Positions 39,211-47,824 of a stretch of DNA of 64,000 bases are shown piece by piece. Under the pieces are notes generated by a model. It made no database searches. It was given only the letters and a program-made list of their open reading frames with translations, and had not been told where the DNA came from. The DNA lies in NCBI GenBank assembly GCA_017307505.1, contig JAFKEE010000031.1, forward strand, positions 1 through 64,000, in the 5' to 3' direction. Position 1 is the stretch's first letter. Every line of letters starts with the position of its first letter. The position numbers and the translations under genes are program-made. The stretch is from Acidobacteriota bacterium (GTDB taxonomy: Bacteria; Acidobacteriota; Terriglobia; Bryobacterales; Bryobacteraceae).

Positions 39211-39721
39211 AAGGAATTACCGCATCCCCTTCCAATTCCACCGCTACCGAGCGTTGCAGCAGGTGGAGGTGTACGACCAGATGATTCTCGTTCTTAATGC
39301 GGGCAAGAACGCCCTGGAGGCCGGCCAGCGGGCCGTCGCGGACCTCCACGCGCTGGCCTTCGCGGAGGAGGGCCATGCAGCGGAGGCGGCGGCGGGCGTC
39401 GAGCATGCGTTTGACGGCGTCGATTTCCTCGACGGGGATGGGCTCCGGGGTTCCGTGGAAGCCGACGAAGCCGATCACGCCGGGGGTGTCGACGATGCGG
39501 TAGGGGATATCGAGAGAAACGCGGCAGAATAAATAGCCGGGAAAGAGGGGAATATCCAATAATTTGACGCGATCGGACCAATTGCGCCGGGTGCGGGCGA
39601 GGGGGAGGAACTCCTCGAGTCCGGCGAGGCGCAAAGATTCGGCCGCGGCCTTCTCCGCATTGGGCCGGACGCGCAGGGCGTACCAGTTGGGCGGATTTTG
39701 GGATTCCCAGTTTTGAGACAA
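39203..39721 (-). CDS. NusG/RfaH-like (UpxY-type) antiterminator
   Basis: 172 residues: NGN domain (NWYALRVRPNAEKAAAESLRLAGLEEFLPLARTRRNWSDRVKLLDIPLFPGYLFCRV...VIGFVGFHGTPEPIPVEEIDAVKRML) and a C-terminal KOW-type domain (EGQRVEVRDGPLAGLQGVLARIKNENHLVVHLHLLQRSVAVELEG). Such specialised NusG paralogues let RNA polymerase read through long polysaccharide operons, as UpxY does in Bacteroides. Being first in a ~17-kb minus-strand run of EPS genes fits that role. The start is a TTG with weak ribosome-binding signal; overlap with the next gene is ATGCCTGA. Confidence 0.93.
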   Translation of the reverse strand: MSQNWESQNPPNWYALRVRPNAEKAAAESLRLAGLEEFLPLARTRRNWSDRVKLLDIPLFPGYLFCRVSLDIPYRIVDTPGVIGFVGFHGTPEPIPVEEIDAVKRMLDARRRLRCMALLREGQRVEVRDGPLAGLQGVLARIKNENHLVVHLHLLQRSVAVELEGDAVIPYA

Positions 39722-40081
39722 AGCTGCCGCTCAGCAAGCCCCAGTCTGGTGATTGTTCTTTCACCTACACGAAGGGCGGGCTGTCCTTGAAAAAAATATT
39801 CCTAATCCTATCGCAGGCGAGGTACTCTGTCCATGCTGTTGGCAGGACAGCCTCCTTCAATATTGTGATAGCCGCAAGGCTTATTCTCACTGAAATCACA
39901 GGGCTGTCCGATTGGGCAGCGGCAGCCGGTAAAGTGTAGTGGGTCTTACAGTTGGAGGAGGGCAAAGGGAGGTGGTCCCCATTTGGGCAGATGGACCGGT
40001 CCCGGGGCGGATTGGGGCAGGAGCTTCTCCTGCTTCTCTATGACAGGCCGCTGGATAGGAGTTAGACTGGTCTTTCGATCC
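39722..40081. promoter_or_regulatory. Leader/promoter region between the EPS operon and a plus-strand gene
   Basis: No gene. GGCTGTCCT (39779-39787) and AGGACAGCC (39844-39852) are a perfect 9-bp inverted repeat 56 bases apart, and GGGCTGTCC recurs at 39901-39909. This could be a long stem or multiple binding sites in the untranslated leader of the EPS operon, where an antiterminator would load. Separately, GCAGGAG-CTT-CTCCTGC (40017-40033) is a perfect 7-bp hairpin. No convincing -35/-10 pair was found. Confidence 0.45.
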
Positions 40082-40573
40082 ATGCGACATCTAGCCGTGC
40101 CTTTGTTGACTCTGCTGGCCGCGGGACAAGTCGTGGCCGGGCAGGAACCGCCTGCCGTTGCTCCTTTGGGGGGTACTCCGGCCATGCAGATGGTCTTGCC
40201 GACGCTGGCGGGGGTGTGGGCGTATTCGAATCCGAACGCCCGGAAGAATGGCGATGTCTATCAATGGGTTGCGGCCCGGGCGGAGTTCACGCAGCAAGGC
40301 GATAAGGTGCAGGGGCAGTATGAGTGCACGTATGCGGTACCGCCGGGCGAGAAGCTGAATCCGAAGGTGAGTTTCAGCTTCGAGGGGCGGCTGGTGAGTG
40401 AAGTGGTGAGCTTCGACCTCAAGCCTCCGCTGAAAGGGACGTTCAAGATTCTGAAGACCTCGGCGGCGGAGTTGTCGGTGAGTTACTCGATCAAGAACGC
40501 GGCGAAACAGGGGATCAACTTCGGGGAGATTCCCGACAACGATCCGCAACCGCTGTCGCGGCAGGCCCAGTAA
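40082..40573 (+). CDS. Small secreted protein of unknown function
   Basis: 163 residues from ATG 40082, beginning MRHLAVPLLTLLAAGQVVAGQ, a signal peptide; in-frame upstream starts exist but add nothing plausible. The mature part is beta-rich (GVWAYSNPNARKNGDVYQWVAARAEFTQQGDKVQGQYECTYAVPPGEKLNPKVSFSFEGRLVSEVVSFDLKPPLKGTFKILKTS). I do not recognise the family. It is 16 bases upstream of the large membrane protein gene and probably cotranscribed with it. Confidence 0.65.
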   Translation: MRHLAVPLLTLLAAGQVVAGQEPPAVAPLGGTPAMQMVLPTLAGVWAYSNPNARKNGDVYQWVAARAEFTQQGDKVQGQYECTYAVPPGEKLNPKVSFSFEGRLVSEVVSFDLKPPLKGTFKILKTSAAELSVSYSIKNAAKQGINFGEIPDNDPQPLSRQAQ

Positions 40574-40589
40574 GCGGGTTTCCTGAGCA

Positions 40590-43016
40590 ATGGTACAACG
40601 CGCCCTGGCCTGGTTGTTCCTGGCGATCTTCCTGCTGCTGACGGTGTTCGGGATAGTCCATAACGGACTGGCGGGCCAGAGTGTGTGGACGCCGGTGGGG
40701 CTGGCTCGATTTGGGGGCTTTGCCGCGGGTTATGCGCTGTTTACGGCGGTGATGCTGCGCGTGGCGCCCCGGTGGTATCTGCCCGCGCTGGGCGGGCTGA
40801 TGCTGCTGTATACGATGCTGGCGGTGGGTCCGCTGGCTCCGGTGGCGGTGGCGTATTTCGGGGTATCGAGTTTCGCGGTAGGGGCGATCTGGTTCCGGCG
40901 GCACCGGGATTTCACGGGGCGGAGCCCGCAGATGGCGATCCTGCTGGGGCTGGCGACGTGGGTATTTCTGGTGCTGGTGACGGCGGGCCTGCCGATCCAC
41001 TACCGGGTGCTGTACTGGATCCTGCCGGCCCTGCCTATTTACTACGCACTGCGGCATCAGCTGGTGCCGGCGCTGGAGTTCGAGTATCCGAAGACGGCCC
41101 ATGATCTGGGTCCGCTCTCGCTGGCGCTGTTCCCGCTGATCTGTCACTGGCTGGTGACGCTGAAGCCGGAGGTGAGCGCGGACGGGCTGGCGATGCATAT
41201 GGTGGTCCCGGCGCGGATGGCGTATGCGCATGCGTGGAGCTTCAATGTCCGGGAGTTTGTGTGGGCGGTCATGCCGATGGGCGGGGATTTCCTGTATTCC
41301 ATCGGGTGGCAGCTGGCTGGGGAGTACGGGGCGCGGCTGCTGAACCTGGGGCTGCTGGCGCTGATTGTGTGGATCCTGATGGAGCGGCTGCATGCGCGGG
41401 TTCCGGGCTGGATTGCGAGCCTGCTGGTGGCGGCGTTCCTTTCCACGCCGTTGACGCAGCATGTGACGGGGTCTTTGTTCGTGGAGAACCTGGAGGCGGT
41501 GCTGTTGCTGGGGGCGGCGCTGTTGCTGCGGGTATATGCGAAAGAGCGGCGGGGGGTGTACTTCTACGCCACCTGTTTCCTGGCCGGGATCTCGATGTCG
41601 ACGAAGCTGGGGGCGCTGGCTTTTGCGATTCCCTTGCTGGGCGCGGCGGTGATCCTGGTGAAGTTCCGCCATCTTGTGCTGGGGTTACCGATTGCCGCGC
41701 TGGTGGGGGGCTACACCTACCTCTCGGCCTGGCTGCGGACCTCGAATCCGGTGTTCCCCTTCTTCAACGCGGTTTTCCATTCGCCGCTTTACGATGCGCA
41801 GAAGAACTTTTCGGACGCGCGCTTTGTGACGCCACCGTCGTGGCGGATGTGGTACGACCTGACTTTCCACTCGTCCAGGTATATCGAAGGGTTGGATGGG
41901 AGTTTCGGGTTCTTCTTCTTCCTGCTGGTGCCGGTGGCGCTGCTCGGGGTCCGGCGGCGGTGGCCGAAGACGGGGTTTGTGCTGCTTTGGGTGGGCCTGG
42001 CCGGGCTGGAGCTGACGTTTGCGGGGCAGTCGAACCTGCGGTATGCGTATCCGGCGCTGCCGATACTGACGCTGCTGGTGGGGATTGCGATTTCGTCGTT
42101 CCGTGCGCATACGGCGGAGCTGGGGCGGGCGCTGGGGTGGGCTACCGGGCTCACCGTCCTGATGAATCTGATGTTTCTGCCGGCGGCGGGTTGGTATCAC
42201 CGGGAGTTTGCGCTGAACCAGGTGTTCAACCGGAAACAGGTGGACGAGTACCTGGCGGTGTCGGCGCCGGAGCGGAAGCTGGTGGACTGGCTGAATGCGA
42301 ACGATCCGGACTCGCGGGTGGCCTGGATGGAGAATAACGCGGTGGCGAATTTCCACGGGACGGCGTTCACGAATTCGTGGCACAGCATGGCGTTCTTCAC
42401 GCGGCTGAAGGAGTCCACTTCGCCGGAGGGGCATTCGTGGGTGGCCCAGGACCTGAAGTTGAAGTATTTCGTCGCGCCCTCGGCACTGAGTACGCGGCCG
42501 GCGACGAATGTGTACTCCCGGGATTTCCTGGAGGAGTTCACCAAGCCGGTGATGTCCTTTGGGGACGTGGAGTTACGGCAGTGGTCGCCGCCGGCGCCAG
42601 GCATGCATGGGGCGCCGCCGGCACATGCTCCGGCGGGTACTTACGACGATGTGACGCGGTACAGCCATTATTCCGGCCGATGGACGAGGGATGTGCAGTT
42701 TGGGCAGGCGTACCAGGGGACGCTGGTGTACACGAATGACACGCGGTCGCGATTGCTGATCCGGTTCCGGGGGCGGTCGATTCAGCTGAAGTATACGGCG
42801 GCGGCAAACCGTTGTTCCGGGCTGATTTCGATTGACGAGGGGGAGGAGAAGCCCCTCAATGAGTACTCCCTGGAGACGAAGTGGCAGTCGTTGTCGCCGG
42901 AGTACAGCGCGGCGAACGAGGGGGATCACCTGATGCAGATGCGATTTCCGCTGGGTGTGAGCAAGTCGCCGATTGCCAGCTGTTACCTGGACCTGGATGG
43001 ATTCGTGGTCCGGTGA
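40590..43016 (+). CDS. Large multi-pass membrane protein with C-terminal beta-sandwich
   Basis: 808 residues. The first ~560 form about 14 membrane helices and look like a GT-C/polytopic glycan enzyme, though I find no certain catalytic acidic loop; the segment KPEVSADGLAMHMVVPARMAYAHAWSFN is the best candidate for a first periplasmic loop. The C-terminal ~120 residues (YSGRWTRDVQFGQAYQGTLVYTNDTRSRLLIRFRGRSIQLKYTAAANRCSGLISIDEGEE) resemble a carbohydrate-binding-type beta-sandwich that would face the periplasm. Transfer of sugar from a lipid carrier is a reasonable guess. It precedes the aminotransferase gene by 50 bases. Confidence 0.65.
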   Translation: MVQRALAWLFLAIFLLLTVFGIVHNGLAGQSVWTPVGLARFGGFAAGYALFTAVMLRVAPRWYLPALGGLMLLYTMLAVGPLAPVAVAYFGVSSFAVGAIWFRRHRDFTGRSPQMAILLGLATWVFLVLVTAGLPIHYRVLYWILPALPIYYALRHQLVPALEFEYPKTAHDLGPLSLALFPLICHWLVTLKPEVSADGLAMHMVVPARMAYAHAWSFNVREFVWAVMPMGGDFLYSIGWQLAGEYGARLLNLGLLALIVWILMERLHARVPGWIASLLVAAFLSTPLTQHVTGSLFVENLEAVLLLGAALLLRVYAKERRGVYFYATCFLAGISMSTKLGALAFAIPLLGAAVILVKFRHLVLGLPIAALVGGYTYLSAWLRTSNPVFPFFNAVFHSPLYDAQKNFSDARFVTPPSWRMWYDLTFHSSRYIEGLDGSFGFFFFLLVPVALLGVRRRWPKTGFVLLWVGLAGLELTFAGQSNLRYAYPALPILTLLVGIAISSFRAHTAELGRALGWATGLTVLMNLMFLPAAGWYHREFALNQVFNRKQVDEYLAVSAPERKLVDWLNANDPDSRVAWMENNAVANFHGTAFTNSWHSMAFFTRLKESTSPEGHSWVAQDLKLKYFVAPSALSTRPATNVYSRDFLEEFTKPVMSFGDVELRQWSPPAPGMHGAPPAHAPAGTYDDVTRYSHYSGRWTRDVQFGQAYQGTLVYTNDTRSRLLIRFRGRSIQLKYTAAANRCSGLISIDEGEEKPLNEYSLETKWQSLSPEYSAANEGDHLMQMRFPLGVSKSPIASCYLDLDGFVVR

Positions 43017-43066
43017 GGGCAGGGCCAGATTCTGACCTGACGGGCTGGGGACGCTACGATAGATAA

Positions 43067-44281
43067 ATGGACAACGTGGCTTCGCCGACGCAGGCGGTGA
43101 TGGAACTGGAGCGCGCGTATCTCTTGCAGAATTACGGGCGCTATCCGCTGGTGCTGAAGAGAGGTAGGGGCTGCTGGCTGACCGATGTGGAAGGCAAGCG
43201 CTACCTGGACCTGATCTCCGGCATTGGTGTGAATTCGTTAGGTTATGCCCACCCGCGCATTCTGCGAGTGATGAAAGAACAGGCAGGACAGCTGATTCAC
43301 AGCTCGAACCTGTACTACCACGAATACCAGGGCCCACTCGCAAAGAAGTTGTGTGAGACCAGCGGGTTACAGAGAGCGTTCTTTTGTAATTCGGGGACAG
43401 AATCGATTGAAGGTGCCATCAAAATGGCCCATTCGCACGGGCGGCGGATCGACCCGGAGAAGACCGGGCTTGTGGCGCTGGAGAACAGTTTTCACGGCCG
43501 GACGATTGGTGCCCTGTCGATCACCGGCCAGCCGAAGTACCGGAAGGACTTCGAGCCGCTGATGCCGGGCGTGACATTCGTCAACATGAACGATCCGGCA
43601 GCGCTGGAAGCGGCGGTGACGGACAAGACGGCGGCTGTCTTCCTGGAGACGATTCAGGGGGAGGGCGGCATCTACCCGATTCCGGCGGAGGTGCTGCGCA
43701 GGGCGCGGGCGCTGACCGAGCGGCACAACGCGCTGCTGGTTTTCGACGAGATCCAGTGTGGGATTGGCCGGCCGGGCACTCATTTCGCCTATCAACTGCA
43801 CGAGCCGGCGATCCTGCCGGATATCGTAACCATGGCCAAACCGATCGCCTGCGGGCTGCCGCTGGGCGCCATCCTGTGCAATGAAAAGGCGGCTGCGTCG
43901 ATTGCGCCGGGCATGCACGGGACGACGTTCGGCGGGGGCGCCCTGGCGTGCCGGGTGGCGCTGGAATTCTACGATGTGCTGGAAGAACTGATGCCGCAGA
44001 TGCGGCGGGTTGGGGCGTACTTCCTGGATGGTTTGCGTGTGCTGCAACAGAAGCACTCGATTATCAGGGAGGTTCGTGGGTTCGGGCTGATGATCGGCGT
44101 GGAGATCGACTTCCAGTGCCGGCATTTTGTGAAGCAAGGTATGGAGTTAGGGTTGCTGTTCAATGTCACCCACGACAACGTGGTGAGAATGCTGCCGCCC
44201 TACGTCATCACCGAGAAGGAAGTGGACCGCGCGCTGAAGGGATTGTCGCGGATTTTCAAGAACGGCAAGCCGCAGGAGTAA
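43067..44281 (+). CDS. argD: Acetylornithine/ornithine-type class III aminotransferase
   Basis: PLP-dependent transaminase of 404 residues; acetylornithine aminotransferase makes N-acetylornithine in arginine synthesis. The small-domain start (PLVLKRGRGCWLTDVEGKRYLDLISGIGVNSLGYAHPRI), FFCNSGTESIEGAIKMA (phosphate site), FHGRTIGALSITGQPKYR, LVFDEIQCGIGRPG and VTMAKPIACGLPLGA (PLP lysine) are all present. The MAKP form of the lysine motif is closer to eukaryotic-type ArgD/Arg8 than the usual AKGLGGG form, so a broader omega-transaminase role is possible. No other arginine gene lies nearby. Confidence 0.85.
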   Translation: MDNVASPTQAVMELERAYLLQNYGRYPLVLKRGRGCWLTDVEGKRYLDLISGIGVNSLGYAHPRILRVMKEQAGQLIHSSNLYYHEYQGPLAKKLCETSGLQRAFFCNSGTESIEGAIKMAHSHGRRIDPEKTGLVALENSFHGRTIGALSITGQPKYRKDFEPLMPGVTFVNMNDPAALEAAVTDKTAAVFLETIQGEGGIYPIPAEVLRRARALTERHNALLVFDEIQCGIGRPGTHFAYQLHEPAILPDIVTMAKPIACGLPLGAILCNEKAAASIAPGMHGTTFGGGALACRVALEFYDVLEELMPQMRRVGAYFLDGLRVLQQKHSIIREVRGFGLMIGVEIDFQCRHFVKQGMELGLLFNVTHDNVVRMLPPYVITEKEVDRALKGLSRIFKNGKPQE

Positions 44282-44299
44282 GCGGCGGGTCATGCAGCA

Positions 44300-45919
44300 T
44301 CAGCCGGCCCGGCGGACCGCCAGCATCGTGAGGTCGTCCGCCAGGGCCCGGCCGCCCGTCCAGGACTGGACCGCGGCGCGAACTGCCGCGATGAGAGATT
44401 CGGCCGAGGCAGATGGATTGGCGGCGAGGACCGACTTCAGCTGGTTCTCTCCAAACTCTTCGCCCTCGTCATTCTCGGCTTCGGTGAGGCCGTCGCTGTA
44501 AAGGAAGAGCAGATCGCCGGACCGGAGCTGTGCCTTGTGTTCGGAGTAGGGGAAGGACGGCAGGATGGCGAGGACGGGTCCGCCGTCGTCCAGCAGTTCC
44601 ACCTGGCCACCGCTGCGCATCAGGACCGTGGGATTGTGACCGGCGTTGGTGTAGCTGAGCTCGCCGGTGGCGGGATCGAGAATGGCGAGGAAGAACGTGA
44701 TGAAGCGGTTGCGCGGACAGTAGGACGAGAGTCCGCGGTTGAGGCTGCGCATGAGGCTGGCGGTAGAGACGGCGGTTTCGACGAGCGACGTCACGCGGGC
44801 CTGAAGGCTGGCCATGAGCAGGGCGGCCGGCATTCCTTTTCCCGCGACATCTCCAATGGCCAGGGCCAGCCGGTTATCCGGAGTGAGCAAGTAGTCGAAG
44901 TAGTCGCCGCCGACGGTGCGGCAGGCGGCGTTGAAGCCGGCTAGATCGATGCCGGAGATGTTGGGTGGGGCGGCCGGCAGAAGCCCCTGTTGGATATGCG
45001 CCGCCTGTTCGAGTTCTGCCTCGCGCAGACGGTCCTGGCGTTCGATGTCGACCAGGCGCTCGTGCTCAATCCGAATGGCGGCCACGTTCGAGATGACGGT
45101 GAGCAGGTCCAGGTCGCCGGGCGAGAAGGAGTGGACGAATTCGCTGGCGTCCACATAGATGAGGCCGAAGACGCGGTCCTCGGTCTGCAGCGGCACGGCC
45201 ATGAAGGACCGGACGCTCTGCGTCACAATGCTGCGGCGATCCCGAAGCGACTCTTCGAGGCTGGTGTCGCGGACGAGGAGTGAGGCGCGCTGGTTGAGAA
45301 CCCGGTCGCGGATGGCGCTGCTGATGCGGAAGCCTTCGCCGCGGGAGGCGCGGGCGACGAGGTTCGTGTTGTCGAGAGTGAGGACGATACCCCGTTCGGC
45401 GCCGGAGGCCTCGATGGCGAGATCGAGGATAAGAGGAAAGAGTTCCGCCAGCGGACGGCGCGCGGCGAGTTCCCGTCCGGCATGCAGCAGGATGGAGATC
45501 GTACGGTCCGAGCGGGCTGCCCCGGCGACGTGAGCGGAGAGAACGCTGGCGAGATTGGTGGAGGCGGTAAGGCGGAAGGGTGCGGTGTCTTCGTCGAAGA
45601 TCGCGGGCGAGGGGGCGGGCGGTGGGCCGGCGGCTCGAAACTGCATGCGCACGCGGCCGGCGGTGATGACATCCCCAGGGGCCAGCATGCGGCGGTTGGG
45701 AATGCGTGTGCCATTGACGAAGGTTCCGTTCTTGCTGCCGAGGTCGGTGACGAACCAGTTCTCGAGCGAGGATTCGAACAGCAGATGGTGCCGCGAAAGG
45801 GAATCGTCCTCGGGGAACGGCAGGTTGTTGTCCCCGGATCGCCCCAATGAAAGATGGCCGTGGTCGAGTGTCAAGTTGCGAACACTACCGTCGGGCGCTG
45901 TGATTGCCAGTTCGGGCAT
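44300..45919 (-). CDS. FHA-GAF-SpoIIE/PP2C serine phosphatase
   Basis: 539-residue cytoplasmic signalling protein in three parts. The N-terminal FHA domain (LSLGRSGDNNLPFPEDDSLSRHHLLFE, GSKNGTFVNG) binds phosphothreonine partners. A GAF domain (LFPLILDLAIEASGAERGIVLTLDNTN... SVRSFMAVPLQTEDRVFGLIYVDA) senses a ligand. The C-terminal SpoIIE-type phosphatase (GGDYFDYLLTPDNRLALAIGDVAGKGMPAALLMASLQ; YTNAGHNPTVL; LYSDGLTEAENDEGEEFG) carries the acidic metal ligands. Such RsbU-like enzymes act on anti-anti-sigma factors. It is convergent with argD; no partner switching genes lie near. Confidence 0.93.
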   Translation of the reverse strand: MPELAITAPDGSVRNLTLDHGHLSLGRSGDNNLPFPEDDSLSRHHLLFESSLENWFVTDLGSKNGTFVNGTRIPNRRMLAPGDVITAGRVRMQFRAAGPPPAPSPAIFDEDTAPFRLTASTNLASVLSAHVAGAARSDRTISILLHAGRELAARRPLAELFPLILDLAIEASGAERGIVLTLDNTNLVARASRGEGFRISSAIRDRVLNQRASLLVRDTSLEESLRDRRSIVTQSVRSFMAVPLQTEDRVFGLIYVDASEFVHSFSPGDLDLLTVISNVAAIRIEHERLVDIERQDRLREAELEQAAHIQQGLLPAAPPNISGIDLAGFNAACRTVGGDYFDYLLTPDNRLALAIGDVAGKGMPAALLMASLQARVTSLVETAVSTASLMRSLNRGLSSYCPRNRFITFFLAILDPATGELSYTNAGHNPTVLMRSGGQVELLDDGGPVLAILPSFPYSEHKAQLRSGDLLFLYSDGLTEAENDEGEEFGENQLKSVLAANPSASAESLIAAVRAAVQSWTGGRALADDLTMLAVRRAG

Positions 45920-46009
45920 TGAGCTAGATTATCGCGCAAGGTGAAGGCCGATTGAACGGGGCTGTAAACCGCCGAACCGGGCATGAGCGCGCCGCTCACG
46001 GGTGTATGG

Positions 46010-46879
46010 CTACTCCTTGGGCAGTTGGTTCTGGAAGGCCTTGATGACCGCGCTGTTGTCCATCGCTCCGAAGCCGGCGCGTTCCGCCGCCTCCAGCAGT
46101 TCCGCATGGACCCGCGACAGCGGAAGGCGCGCGCCCTGGCGTTCTCCCGATGCTAGGATGAGCCGGACGTCTTTGAGATGCTGCGAGAGGCGCGCTTCGG
46201 GCTCGAACTCTTCCTTGAGCATGCGAGGGCCCTTGGTCTCCATCGCCCGGGAGTAAGCTGGGCCGGCCTTGAGAATTTCGAGGGCCAGGTACGGATCGAT
46301 GCCGGAAGCGCGGGCGAACTCCAGACCTTCCGCGAGGACGGCGCGATTCAAGCCGAGAACGAGGTTCATGACGAGCTTGATGCGGGCTCCGCTCCCCGCC
46401 GGGCCGACATGGAACGCCTGTTTGCAGAACTGCTCAAACAGATCCTGGCAGCGGGCGTAAGCGGTGTCGGAACCGCCGCAAAGAAAGATGGCTTCGCGTG
46501 TTTTCACCTGGCGGCTGGAGCCGCCGACGGTGGAATCGACGTAATCCACGCCCAGCGGGCTCAGCATGGAAGCAAAGCCCACCGCATCCTCGGGATCGCC
46601 CGTCGTGGTGTCGATGAGGATCGCACCCGGCCTCAGTTTCGGCCGGATCTCGTCCAGTACCGCGCTCACGATCGCCGAGGTAGGCAGGCTGAGGATGATG
46701 CGCTCACACTCCGCGGCGACAACCGCGGCGCAACAAGCGGGTGTTCCTCCCAACTGACGCAAGGTCTCCAGTTGCTCCGGGCGCACGTCATAGCCGGTCA
46801 CAGGGTAGCCGGAGGCAAGAAGTCGCTCCGCGACCGCGGTGCCGACCAGCCCGATTCCAATAATGCCCACTCGATCCAT
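46010..46879 (-). CDS. 3-hydroxyisobutyrate/tartronate-type NAD(P) dehydrogenase
   Basis: 289 residues, beta-hydroxyacid dehydrogenase family. MDRVGIIGIGLVGTAVAERLLASGYPVTGYD is the nucleotide-binding GxGxxG fold, YVDSTVGGSSRQVKTREAIFLCGG is the substrate loop, and GARIKLVMNLVLGLNRAVLAEGLEFA holds the catalytic lysine. The enzyme should reversibly oxidise a short 3-hydroxy acid such as tartronate semialdehyde. Its ATG overlaps the IclR stop as TGATG, so both are one transcript and IclR probably controls it. The exact substrate is unknown. Confidence 0.88.
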   Translation of the reverse strand: MDRVGIIGIGLVGTAVAERLLASGYPVTGYDVRPEQLETLRQLGGTPACCAAVVAAECERIILSLPTSAIVSAVLDEIRPKLRPGAILIDTTTGDPEDAVGFASMLSPLGVDYVDSTVGGSSRQVKTREAIFLCGGSDTAYARCQDLFEQFCKQAFHVGPAGSGARIKLVMNLVLGLNRAVLAEGLEFARASGIDPYLALEILKAGPAYSRAMETKGPRMLKEEFEPEARLSQHLKDVRLILASGERQGARLPLSRVHAELLEAAERAGFGAMDNSAVIKAFQNQLPKE

Positions 46880-47712
46880 CAAGCCCCCCGGCGCGCTGGC
46901 GTGAACCCGGTCGACCCCGAGATTCGTGAAACCTTCGTCAACTGCTTGGCCGCGCTGACGACAGCCGGAGCCGTGTGCTCGACGAACTCCTGCAGCGAGC
47001 AGGCCATCCAGGGCGCGGCGGCGCTGATGGCGGCCCAGGGCCGGTCGTCCGGATCGAAGATGGGCGCGGCGATGACGCGCACCCCGATTACTGTGTCCTG
47101 ATCAGAGACGGCATAGCCGAGTTCGCGCACTTTCTGGAGCCTCGATTCGATCTCCGGGATGGTCACCGGCGTGTTGGGCGTCATCTTTGTCCGCGGTTTG
47201 GCGTTCAGAATCTGGAGCCGTTCTTCCAAGGGCAAATAAGCGAGGATCGCATGGCCGATGGCCGTGCAGAAAGCGGGCACCCTGGCTCCGACTCGCTGGG
47301 AGATGCCGAGACGGCCGAGTGGCATCTGCAGCCGTTCCACATAGACGAGTTCCGGGCCATCCAGGACCGCGATGCTGGCAGCTTCGTTGATGGGTCCCAT
47401 GAGGGAGCGCAGGATTGGCCGGGCGATGGTATTGAGATCCATCTGCCCAAAGGCGTTGAAGCCCAGATCCAGCACCTTGAGCCCGAGACGGTAGCGTTTG
47501 CCCTCCGCAGGAAGCAGGTAGCCGAGCATGACGAGCGTCTTGGCCAGACGGTAGGTCGTCCCCGGGTCGAGTTCGGCGCGAGCGGCGATCTGTGAGAGCG
47601 TCAGCTCAGGTTCACGGGCATCGAAGACCTCCAGGACCCGGAAGCCTTTGGCCAGCGACATCACCATGCTCTTGGAAGAATCGGTATCCGAAACTTTCAT
47701 CGAAAACATCAT
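46879..47712 (-). CDS. IclR-family transcriptional regulator
   Basis: 277 residues with an N-terminal winged helix (SLAKGFRVLEVFDAREPELTLSQIAARAELDPGTTYRLAKTLVMLGYL) and a C-terminal effector domain (GLKVLDLGFNAF...ASIAVLDGPELVYVERLQMPLGRLGISQRVGARVPAFCTAIGHAILAYL...SDQDTVIGVRVIAAPIFD). It is upstream of and overlapping the dehydrogenase gene, and divergent from a sugar-type oxidoreductase operon; a TTTCG-N5-CGAAA palindrome lies in the shared intergenic region. IclR proteins often repress adjacent catabolic operons until the substrate binds. Confidence 0.93.
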   Translation of the reverse strand: MMFSMKVSDTDSSKSMVMSLAKGFRVLEVFDAREPELTLSQIAARAELDPGTTYRLAKTLVMLGYLLPAEGKRYRLGLKVLDLGFNAFGQMDLNTIARPILRSLMGPINEAASIAVLDGPELVYVERLQMPLGRLGISQRVGARVPAFCTAIGHAILAYLPLEERLQILNAKPRTKMTPNTPVTIPEIESRLQKVRELGYAVSDQDTVIGVRVIAAPIFDPDDRPWAAISAAAPWMACSLQEFVEHTAPAVVSAAKQLTKVSRISGSTGFTPARRGA

Positions 47713-47745
47713 GCTATCTCAACCGGCAAACTTTGTACACCTGTA

Positions 47746-47815
47746 TTGACGTGGTTTTCAGAGCATGATAACGTCAACTTCAACACAAATCCGAATATAG
47801 TTTCGCATTCCGAAA
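47746..47815 (+). promoter_or_regulatory. Candidate promoter and IclR operator before the oxidoreductase operon
   Basis: TTGACG at 47746-47751 could be a -35; the matching -10 is weak (TAACGT after 17 bases, or TGATAA after 14). TTTCGCATTCCGAAA (47801-47815) is a palindrome with arms TTTCG/CGAAA and a 5-base centre. It overlaps AAAGGAG, the ribosome-binding site nine bases before ATG 47825. The 111-base gap thus holds both divergent controls. Confidence 0.45.
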
Positions 47816-47824
47816 GGAGTCCAA

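Noticed and set aside
37342-39297. 651-codon plus-strand open frame opposite the Wzc gene
   Set aside because: Low-complexity Gly/Val/Asp composition, no motif; the Wzc-type kinase is unambiguous on the minus strand.
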